DNA of 64,000 nucleotides from Palaemon carinicauda (lineage: Eukaryota > Arthropoda > Malacostraca > Decapoda > Palaemonidae): assembly GCF_036898095.1 (NCBI RefSeq), contig NC_090739.1:103839252-103903251 (forward strand), written 5' to 3'. Shown in pieces: positions 54,069 to 64,000 of this stretch. The notes under the pieces were generated by a model. That model worked only from the letters and a program-made list of their open reading frames with translations, made no database searches and had not been told where the DNA came from. The stretch's first letter is position 1; each line of letters begins with the position of its first letter. The translations under genes and the position numbers were made by a program.

Positions 54069-55309
54069 TAAATGTCTATTTCGAAGCTTTAACAATGGGT
54101 GGAATAGTTTTTCAGTATTTCCTTGTATATTTTGAATATATAGTTGTAAATGAAAATAATTGAATATCAGCTTATTACCGATTATTTTCTTAAGCATTCG
54201 AGGATAGACTTAACATTTGTTATCAGTGTTGATGAAAATAAAACTGTCCAGTGGCCTAGTCCTGTTCTAAACGAAAAAAGTAAGAATAGTTATCCTATTT
54301 TTCGATGTAATTTTTTATTTCCTGAATTATATTGTATTTCATTAATGTATATAAAATGACAAAGTTGATATTGATTTGAACATGATTTGAAAGTATTTTC
54401 AAAAGAAGAATACTAAAAACATAAAAATATAAAAAGGAAAACCAGGATTTTTCCCGACATATATCTGGCTTTAATGTGTAGGAAATTGAATTGATATTGG
54501 TTTTAAAATATTTCTAAAGCATTTTCAAAACAAAAATACTATAAATATAATAATATGAAAAGGAAAAAATAATTTTTTTCCCGACATATATGTGGCTTAA
54601 TATAGCACAAAACTGAGAACTGAATTTGACATTCAGAGGTTGTATTTCATTGATATTCATCACAACAAGAGAAACAGATATTGTGATGGGACTTGTAGTT
54701 TGAAAGTAACTCCCGTACTAATCATATATCCTGCATATGTTATGCCTTTGTAGGATATCAATGTAAATAAGAATGCAAATCATAAGTGGGTTGCTTTATG
54801 CTCACAGGTCTTCCTTGTGTGTATAATAGATGCCTTTTGTTTTAGTACTGAGATTCATAGTCATTTAAAAAAGTAAACAAAATAAATTTAGACTTTTTAA
54901 ATTATAAATATAAAATGTGAATAAGTAATTTTTATCATTAGTAAGTATTTTATCATAATTAATTCAAAACAATTAAGAAAAAAGTACATCAAGGAACCAA
55001 TCGCATACATGAGTAATTTCTGAAACCTCTGACTGTATAGGAATTGATCTTTATCACACATTATTCCTCTAATATTTCAATATCATATTCTTGGTGTGGA
55101 ATTTTTATCAAAACATTTTATAGATTTGAAAAAAAATAACAGGAAAGAAATTATACTGCTGATTTATTTTTCACTTCCCAGCGCGTGAACCATGATGCAC
55201 CAAGATTAGATGTTTCAGCCCAGAAACGATGTATCACAAAGCATGCAGAAAAAAATATTGCCTAAGATATATACACAGTATATACATTATAAGCAACAAT
55301 AAATGCAAC
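54069..55309. other. AT-rich stretch, no gene recognised
   Basis: No motif-bearing frame was seen. A phrase reading cc(c)gacatatat(c/g)tggctt appears twice (54452, 54580), within a loosely duplicated region of about 130 bp. Confidence 0.5.
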
Positions 55310-55551
55310 CTTGCACATGCCAATTCAAGTCTGGGGCCTAGCCAGTTTTCATCACCTCCCTGGTCAGTGCGGACTGGTGATGGTGGGAGACTTTCGTCTG
55401 GTAGCTAACGGGCAAACTAACTTAGTATGGGTGTCCCAGACTAGTACAACTTTGCTAATTATGGCCATACGTGTGTGTATAATATATGTATATATATATA
55501 TATATATATATACTGTTTATAAAGTACATATGAATATGGCCACACATATGG

Positions 55552-55620
<69 letters not shown>

Positions 55621-55640
55621 CATATATATACATATATATT

Positions 55641-55682
<42 letters not shown>
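55310..55682. repeat. Dispersed decapod-type repeat followed by (AC)n/(TA)n
   Basis: Unique-looking sequence at 55320-55470 (ggggcctagccagttttcatc, then gtgggagactttcgtctgg, then gactagtacaactttgctaa) reads into microsatellite. From memory, this wording lies next to module A (seen inverted here at 51.25 kb) in other decapod sequence, so both may be parts of one dispersed repeat. The 141-codon plus frame is not a gene. Confidence 0.45.
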
Positions 55683-56139
55683 ATGAAAGATTATGAGTAT
55701 CATCCTTGCGGTCTACAACAATTATTCATTGAGTGAGGATGCCACGCCACTTTTTCTCCGTTGGATGTATATTTCCTTGGTGGTCACCCAATATATGATT
55801 TACGAGTGTCTGTATCAACGAAAGGCCTCAGAAAAAAAAAATGATTATGTGTCTAGATCACGTTAAGCTAGAAAGAAAACCAACTGGAATTTATACTATA
55901 TCAGAGGATGTCTCTCTAGGGTCGTGACTTGGAATTTTATTTCGGTGTCATTGTCTGGGTCTCTTAGATTAATTGGCACTGTCTGCTGTGGCACAACATG
56001 TACGTTGGAAATTTTATGATTTTCTGTATTCATTAAAAAAAAAGAAGTCAAGTTTTTTCTCCTGTGGATACAAAAGGCGGTTTTATGATTTCTGAGTAAG
56101 GTAAATATTTAGAAAGACAGAGACAAATACGTTTATCTT

Positions 56140-56558
56140 TTATTCTTATTACTGCCCTGTAATTGTTCAGTGGCCTCTTTCCTCGTTGTTAGGATAGAAG
56201 AGACTCTTTATCTATGGTAAGTAGCTCTTCTAGGAGAAGGACACTCCAAAATCAAACCATTGTTCTCTAATCTTGGGTAGTGCCATAGACTCTGTACCAT
56301 GGTCTTCCACCGTCTTGGGTTAGAGTTCTCTTGCTTGAGGGTACACTCAAGCACACTGTTTTATCTTATATCTTATTTCTCTTCCTCTTATTTTGTTAAA
56401 GTTTTTATAGTTTATAAAGTGATATTTAGTTTGAAATTGTTGCTCTTCTTAAAATACTTTATTTTTCATTGTTTCCTTTCCTCACTGAGCTACTTTCCCT
56501 GTTGGAGCCCCTGGGCTTATAGCATCCTGCTTTTCCAATTAGGGTTGTGGCTTAGCAA

Positions 56559-56608
<50 letters not shown>
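56140..56608 (+). repeat. SINE- or LINE-tail-like repeat ending in (TAA)n
   Basis: The sequence ends gttggagcccctgggcttat, agcatcctgcttttcc, agggttgtggcttagcaagt and then about 16 taa units (56560-56608). A unique-looking body leading into a tandem TAA tail is the 3' end of a retroposed repeat. From memory it is abundant in decapod introns and 3' UTRs. The 5' end is approximate. Confidence 0.6.
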
Positions 56609-56610
<2 letters not shown>

Positions 56611-56974
56611 AGAATTATTTAGGAGTAACTGATCTTTTCAAAAATTTTAATCTTTATCAATTACGATCTTTAGGCTACGGTATGACCCTTTTGTGCTGAT
56701 ATCAAAATCAAATTCAGTGACTTATACCAAATAACTTTTTTAAACGAATGTATTATAACTCCTTTTAAAAGTTTCTTCATAAAATAAGATAGACAAGATC
56801 GACGCTACGGTCTCCAACCCCAAGCCGGAATTCAGTGAGTCGATACAAATCGCTAAAATTTATAACCTCATAATATACTTACTGTAGTTACAAAACGAAA
56901 ACTCCTCCCATACAGCTTTTTCGTTAGATCACTTCCACTTTATATTTGATTAGTAATTAGTAATTGAAATAAGA

Positions 56975-57205
56975 TAAAAGCAGTTTTCACTTGGAATTAG
57001 ATAAGCGATATCTGCCCTTGAAATTAGATAAACTCAGTTTGCACTCAAAATCAGATAAGCGCAGTTATCTATTGGAATCACCTAAACATAGTTCGCCCTT
57101 GTAATCAGATAAGTGCAAATTACACTTGGAGTCAGATAAATGCAGTTTGCACTTGGAAATTAGACAAGTGCAGTTTACACTTGAAATCAGGTAAGCGCAG
57201 TTTTC
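56975..57205. repeat. 29-30-bp minisatellite, about 8 degenerate copies
   Basis: Repeats of 'gataagcgcagtttgcacttggaaatca' with variation (aaatta, tctgccc, ttcgccc) run through the region. Read on minus they give the repeating peptide CKLHLSDSKCNLHLSD, which is an artefact of periodicity. Confidence 0.8.
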
Positions 57206-57489
57206 CCATAATGGATGAACAATGATTTGAACTTTGAATAGAATAAGTACAGTCCATCCCATCACTTCTTTGAACTTCTTTTACAACGGTTCTTTTCCTT
57301 AAAGAACGTAACGTCTCTATTATTCCTTGCATGACGATATCTGTTCGGTTATATAGATTCTTGAACCATTTTTTTTCCTGCTCCAACTTTTAAATTCTGT
57401 TTTGAATAAAACTTTGAGGCCTTCCCATTGGCAGTCATCTCATTAAAATTTAATTCACCATTATCTGTATCATTTTATATAATGTTAAG

Positions 57490-57544
57490 ATGAAAGATTC
57501 GTCTCACAGCAGCATGGCCTCTCTCGATAATCGTCTTGACTCAG
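57490..57544 (+). other. Candidate small coding exon with strong donor
   Basis: The ATG at 57490 opens MKDSSHSSMASLDNRLDS and runs to cag|gtaggt, a near-consensus donor. The 55-bp stretch is more GC-rich than its AT-rich surroundings, and the codon choice looks like a real protein start. A partner exon was not found. It could equally be chance. Confidence 0.25.
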
Positions 57545-57545
57545 G

Positions 57546-58497
57546 TAGGTTTTCTTGGCCCAACTGTGAAACGTATCAGGTATTTAAAAGTCCACGGAAT
57601 TCTGAGGTCTGAACAAAGTTTAATGGAACAAAGAAGAAAAAGTAAGAAAATATCACAACAAATGTACACAAGGAATATTTTGAGATTACGGTTTTGTGAA
57701 AGCAAAAATAATTAACTAAATATAGCTGTATTTCAGCCATCTTTTATAAGACAAGCTACAAATAAACTTTACATATTACAGCCACAGTACGATACGAGTA
57801 GTGATGGAGTATTCCCTCTATAAATTACTGAAAACAATTAAACAAGATTCAAGTCAAAACTTTTTCTATTGTGACATTCATTCAGCAACGTAATTGACTG
57901 TAATTACATATGCTTAGAGTCTTAGACTTGTACAACCACATCATTAATGACCTGTTCTTTCTATTGCCACTCTTGAGGGATCATTGAACCTCTAACAGAA
58001 CCAAAAAACTATGAGAAAAGAATAAAGAAAAGTAGGTCTTTCATTAAACATTACAAATGACATATAAAGATATTAAAACGAAAATTATATAGACAATTAA
58101 ATTCATGCAAAGATAGGAAGAACAAAAAAAGAATATCTGAGTAGCAAATATAGATTTATTTCACCTTTAGTACAAGAATGATTTGGTAAAAAACGATATC
58201 TAATTGGACCCTTCCCTACGGGATTTTCGTGATTTCAGACTATTTTAGAACTGATATAAGGATATTGATGAAATGAAATTCCAGTCCTAGGGATGCCAAA
58301 GGTAAAGTTTCTCTAAATATAGTTAAGTAAAACAACCATAAATGGAAAGCGTTAAAAGGTAATTAAGATATAAGTAAATTATATTCATGGTTAATAATTC
58401 AACAAACTATTTACCATATACATCTGAAAGATGAGATGATATTCTCTAAATTAGTAAATCCTGAAATACATTTGATTGACAAAGCAATCATGATTAC
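57546..58497. other. AT-rich stretch, no gene recognised
   Basis: No frame, repeat array or RNA gene was identified. If the exon at 57490 is real, this would be intron. Confidence 0.4.
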
Positions 58498-58510
58498 TTA
58501 GAGTACAAAA

Positions 58511-58837
58511 ATATGTTGACCGAATGCCCAGAGTACAAAAATATGTTGACCGAATGCCCTACATACAATAATGAAAGAAATGAATATCAGTTTGAGGCTC
58601 GAGGTGAGGATAGTAGGTTCATCCTTGCCAAGATTCTGGGATAAGATGTGTCCTACCATGCTAGGGATATTTTTAGTTTTATTTCAGAAGCAAGTCTTCT
58701 GAAAGATATTTAACTTTTAAAATGACTTCTTTGCTCTTATGGTTCTAATTGAATATTTTTTTTTCTTACAATAAATGATATCGGCGTCAATGACTTTAGA
58801 TGTCAGGATGCCAGAAAACCTCAAACCAATCAATCAA
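58511..58837 (+). mobile_element. 5'-truncated copy of the 31-46 kb non-LTR family
   Basis: The plus strand reads LLTECPTYNNERNEY, then FEARGEDSRFILAKILG, a stop, DVSYHARDIFSFISEASLL, the same 3' UTR words (tatcggcgtcaatgacttt) and a (CAAT)n tail. Residues align one to one with the C-terminal tail of the large element. Flanks ttagagtacaaaaata (58498-58513) and ttagagcacaaaaaaa (58838-58853) form an imperfect target duplication. The 5' junction (58501-58560) is duplicated in tandem. Truncation at the 5' end is typical of target-primed reverse transcription. Confidence 0.88.
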
Positions 58838-59009
58838 TTAGAGCACAAAAAAATAAATCTATCTATTACAAATTTTAAGAGGTCATGTCAACTACAATTT
58901 ACCAACGCCGCTAAAACGTAATTGATCTCGTTGTACACGTAAAGGTTCTCGATCCCGTCAAGTGTAGTTTAAATCCCGAACGTGAGGATCAATCAATGGC
59001 CTATTGGAA

Positions 59010-59275
59010 ATGTCCCTGTTTCGCATTCTGTTGGATGGGAGATCGAGTCCCGCTCAAACTCGATAGTTTCTTGCAGTGTCTGTAACCTCACGATCCTTGT
59101 GAGCTAAAGGACGTTGTGTTTGAGGGAGCCATCGCCTGGCCCTCCCTGGACATAGCTTGGGTGGAAAAGGACTCTGATCATATGAATATGTAGTCAATCT
59201 CTAGCCTTTTCCTGCTAGTGCAGTGTCACTATCCTTTGCTTCTGACATTCATGAGTGACATTTAAACCTTGGAGC
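59010..59275 (+). repeat. tRNA-derived SINE-like repeat
   Basis: It starts near atggcctattggaaatgtcc (A-box-like, tggcnnantgg). At about 59040 it contains gagatcgagtcccgc, close to the Pol III B box (gttcgantcc with one mismatch). A non-tRNA body follows (ctcacgatccttgtgagc, ctggccctccctgg, cagtgtcactatcctttgc). The layout is that of a SINE. No poly(A) or simple tail is visible. Confidence 0.6.
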
Positions 59276-59451
59276 CTGGAAAGTTGGCCATCTAATAAGC
59301 ATGAAGATTTTTACTTGGTGTGTTTAATGCTACTTTGAAGGAAAGTATTTTAGCTGAGTTTAGGCCTCCAGTTTGCATCAGTGCTATGGTTATGCTTGTT
59401 GGGGTTAGACCACATGTGACTATCAATATCATCTCCAGAAAAGAGACCATT

Positions 59452-59452
<1 letters not shown>

Positions 59453-59511
<59 letters not shown>
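59453..59511. repeat. (GA)29 microsatellite
   Basis: Uninterrupted ga dinucleotides; the repetitive Arg-Glu frame over it is not a gene. Confidence 0.97.
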
Positions 59512-59515
<4 letters not shown>

Positions 59516-59519
59516 TCAT

Positions 59520-60430
59520 TATAATAGTTACAACATGAAAAAATGTTGATGTTTATTTCATGCTAATTTATCAGCTATAAAATTATTAATGAAATATTCA
59601 TATCGCTTTGATATATGATCCATAGAAAGCCAATACTACCAGAAATAGATTTGGCATAATGTTTTTTGTTGAAAGGTACTATGATGATTGACCCCAGTAA
59701 TCACACATGTTTACTATTCTAAAAGTTGGAAATTAATATCAACAACATCAATATCAATTACCAGGTAACGTTTATTCAATACTGGATACAAATTTTTAAT
59801 GGTATGAAAATTTCATAGCTGGAGATTAATAAAATAAATCCTAAATCATAATATATCGTTGTCACGGTTTTCTTTCTGTTAGAAGGAAAATAAACGTGAT
59901 GCTGGAGGAAACAGTATTTTCTGCTCAAATGTCAATTCGAAATAACACGTTTATAATAAGATAAGTATCCTATTCATAATTCGAAGCCATATACAATTCT
60001 TTGAACCTTTCGTTCCGATCTTTAAGCGTTTTTCTCATAAATTTTCCGGGTGGTTTTCCTAAATTGGAAAATGTCACACAAGATCAAAGTCAATTGAAAA
60101 ATAAGAGAAATGAGTTAAAAAAAAAAAATGGCCAAACACTGAAATATCCTTTTTTTTTATGGACGTCTGGAGAGCTTTCAGGGCTCCTCGGTAAATTCTT
60201 TTGTCACCAAGGGAGTCCCAGTTTTACATAGAAACCAGCATCCTGCTCATCTTGAAGGATGCCGTGTAGAATTATCCCCCGCAGTGCAATACATTCCCCG
60301 AAGTAGAACTGGGTCAAACGTTGCTGATCGTCAAGTTAATGCTGTAAGCTCAAATAAAAAATCTTTGTGTGTGCACTATTCATAGCGTTAAATTTGTCAT
60401 AAAAAAAGTCAAGCGATAAAGGGTCGGGGC

Positions 60431-60466
<36 letters not shown>

Positions 60467-61000
60467 ACCATTTTGACCATGTTTTTACAGTTTTTTCTGC
60501 TACTAGCTCGATGAAAATAACTTGCAAGATCCAATCTTTTACTTTGGCCTATCAATCTTATTCGCTACATGAAAAGAAATTACACAATGGATAATATTTT
60601 TATGTATAATTATGGGAAGAATATTACAGTAAGAATATTTTTATAAACAAATGATTGTATGGGATTGTAATTCCACGAAAGTCTATTTATTCACAGGAAA
60701 CCCCTCTCTTTAAAAATCCACGTGGCTGGGTGTGTGATTAACAACTTCAATAAAAAGAAAACTAGAATCAGCTGATAACCAGGCGCATAATATCCTCTGG
60801 TATCAGCCCCTTTCATTTAAAAAAAGAACATGTTTCAAAAATAATATATATGCAATAATGCATATATGTATTTACGTAGAGATCTAATGTTTATAGAGTT
60901 GTTAGTTTTTAAAACTTTATTCATTAGATACTGTATGATTAATAGGAATATTTTATGAAAAATACCTCGCTCTTTAAATAAAAACGATAGTTACTCTTTT
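59520..61000. other. AT-rich stretch with a short (TA)n
   Basis: (TA)16 lies at 60429-60459. No gene was recognised. Short frames near 60001-60231 have no motif. Confidence 0.5.
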
Positions 61001-61500
61001 NNNNNNNNNNNNNNNNNNNNNNNNNNNNNNNNNNNNNNNNNNNNNNNNNNNNNNNNNNNNNNNNNNNNNNNNNNNNNNNNNNNNNNNNNNNNNNNNNNNN
61101 NNNNNNNNNNNNNNNNNNNNNNNNNNNNNNNNNNNNNNNNNNNNNNNNNNNNNNNNNNNNNNNNNNNNNNNNNNNNNNNNNNNNNNNNNNNNNNNNNNNN
61201 NNNNNNNNNNNNNNNNNNNNNNNNNNNNNNNNNNNNNNNNNNNNNNNNNNNNNNNNNNNNNNNNNNNNNNNNNNNNNNNNNNNNNNNNNNNNNNNNNNNN
61301 NNNNNNNNNNNNNNNNNNNNNNNNNNNNNNNNNNNNNNNNNNNNNNNNNNNNNNNNNNNNNNNNNNNNNNNNNNNNNNNNNNNNNNNNNNNNNNNNNNNN
61401 NNNNNNNNNNNNNNNNNNNNNNNNNNNNNNNNNNNNNNNNNNNNNNNNNNNNNNNNNNNNNNNNNNNNNNNNNNNNNNNNNNNNNNNNNNNNNNNNNNNN
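61001..61500. other. Assembly gap (500 N)
   Basis: Exactly 500 unknown bases, a conventional scaffold gap of unknown true size. Frames crossing it are meaningless. Confidence 0.99.
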
Positions 61501-61552
61501 ATAGTATATCAGTCCGGTCGGGCTTCGAACCCTGGTCCAGGATAATTGTGTG
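61501..61552 (-). repeat. tRNA-like fragment cut by the gap
   Basis: On minus it reads gaccagggttcgaagcccga, containing a perfect Pol III B box (ggttcgaagcc). The sequence 3' to it (ccggactgatatactat) would fit a tRNA or SINE head. The rest would lie on either side of the gap, so tRNA gene versus SINE cannot be decided. Confidence 0.45.
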
Positions 61553-61568
61553 ACGTATACATACATAC

Positions 61569-63108
<1,540 letters not shown>

Positions 63109-63769
63109 TTGCCTAATTCACGAAGTAGGCAGTCAGTGCACTTAATCCATGAAGTAAGCATTTCATTGCTTTTTTCACGAAATAGACAGCAATTTGCCTA
63201 AAATGCTTATGGATTCTTGAAATTTGCCTAATTCGCGGATTAGTCAGCCTATTTCAGGATATAGGGAAGTTGCCTGTGTCCTGATTTAGGCAAATCAATT
63301 ATAGTATCACCATTAGCAGTTAAGATTTTGATAATGAGTTCTAGATACTGGACCCTTGTACTTATATAGTTCAGTCATTACTCTGACAACTTGTCTATTT
63401 CACAAACTAGAAACAGTAGTTATTTTGTTCACCTCTTTTTTATAAAGTTACGTTAAGAGTATTTCTAAGAGCTTACTGTAGTCAAAGTTGATAACTCGAA
63501 GCATTAACTTTTTCGTGTGATCATGAAAGAAAATGAAGCAAGGGAGCGTTCAAGTGAATGATTTAATAATAAGCTGGATGAAGGTGACTACGCCAAGTAT
63601 AATCTTTCAGACAATTCAGATATATCAGGATATTCTGGAAACACCGCAAGGCTGCGGTACTGTCAAGAACCGTAGTTAGACTTTGATCACTACATTCAGC
63701 AGAAGTAAGAGATTACGGATGCTGGTAAAATGAAAGTAATAATCAAGGTAAGATTAGCATTTGTGTTAT

Positions 63770-63772
<3 letters not shown>
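63109..63772. other. Stretch with degenerate 'ttgcctaattc' words, no gene
   Basis: The words ttgcctaattcacgaag, ttgcctaattcgcgga and gatttaggcaaatc recur between 63110 and 63300 in both orientations, suggesting a decayed local repeat. Confidence 0.4.

Positions 63773-63856
<84 letters not shown>
63773..63856. repeat. (CT)42 microsatellite
   Basis: 84 bp of uninterrupted ct, among the longest pure arrays here. Confidence 0.97.
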
Positions 63857-63862
<6 letters not shown>

Positions 63863-64000
63863 TATTGCATTGCATCTAGACAATCTGAAATATGTTTCAA
63901 CACACTTCACAACAGTTTTAGTCCTACTTTTTGAAGCCAAGTGCGTTGTCTTTCCTCAGAATTGCAGCCCTTCATTCTAGAACCGGATTTCAAGGGTTCA

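Noticed and set aside
53730..54163. Several long frames rich in Tyr/Ile
   Set aside because: They translate (TA)n microsatellite in every phase; the same holds at 51.57-52.2, 55.3-55.7, 61.5-61.8 and 63.0-63.2 kb.
59292..59519. 75-codon minus frame with a Ser/Leu tail
   Set aside because: Half of it is (GA)n translated on the reverse strand; the rest has no motif.

Overview
The window looks like nuclear DNA of a decapod crustacean (prawn, shrimp, crayfish or crab). This rests on three things: repeated DIRS-type tyrosine-recombinase retrotransposons, very long TA/CT/GT/TAA microsatellites, and dispersed repeats that I recognise only from memory of decapod sequence. The species cannot be named from the sequence. 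I found no convincing intact host gene. The first 50 kb is nested mobile elements, nearly all broken. The last 14 kb is AT-rich DNA with microsatellites, SINE-like repeats and one 500-N assembly gap (61001-61500).

Layout. 1-311: tyrosine-recombinase (YR) fragment of an old DIRS element, here E0. 312-7518: E1, a DIRS-like element with inverted terminal repeats (ITRs), inserted into E0. 8405-14887: E2, a DIRS element of a second family. 16922-21205: E3, a 5'-truncated relative of E1. 21215-21480: scrap of non-LTR reverse transcriptase (RT). 21510-27956: E4, the best preserved DIRS, with an 837-codon RT/RNase H/YR frame. 28080-31134: a foldback-like block with inverted satellite arms, enclosing a TIR-bounded segment with a THAP-domain pseudogene and, divergently, the start of another protein. 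31299-46784: a full-length RNase H-bearing non-LTR retrotransposon (I-superfamily-like) with a 14-bp target-site duplication. It is split inside its RNase H domain by E5, a 9.5-kb DIRS (32084-41598), and E5 itself carries a piggyBac-type non-autonomous element (38200-41005) whose body is 372-bp tandem repeats. All of these retroelements have their coding strand on minus.

How the parts work. DIRS elements replicate through a circular intermediate and integrate by a YR instead of a DDE integrase. Three marks are visible here: inverted terminal repeats; an internal complementary region (ICR) near the 3' end of the coding strand, made of the reverse complements of the two outer ends joined together; and no target-site duplication. 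E1, E2, E4 and E5 show ITRs and ICR; E3 keeps one end. Each RT is damaged differently: lost or frameshifted YxDD, palm deletion, missing N-terminal half, or tandem repeats. E5 still has ITRs that read identical by eye, so ends and coding capacity have decayed independently.

The right part holds a degraded transposase-like frame (about 47.1 kb), a second non-LTR RT scrap (about 48.2 kb), a 78-bp satellite bearing the arthropod telomere motif TTAGG, microsatellite clusters with embedded repeat modules, two SINE-like repeats, and a truncated plus-strand copy of the same non-LTR family at 58.5 kb. Two short candidate exons (49698-49816 and 57490-57544) are the only hints of spliced genes.
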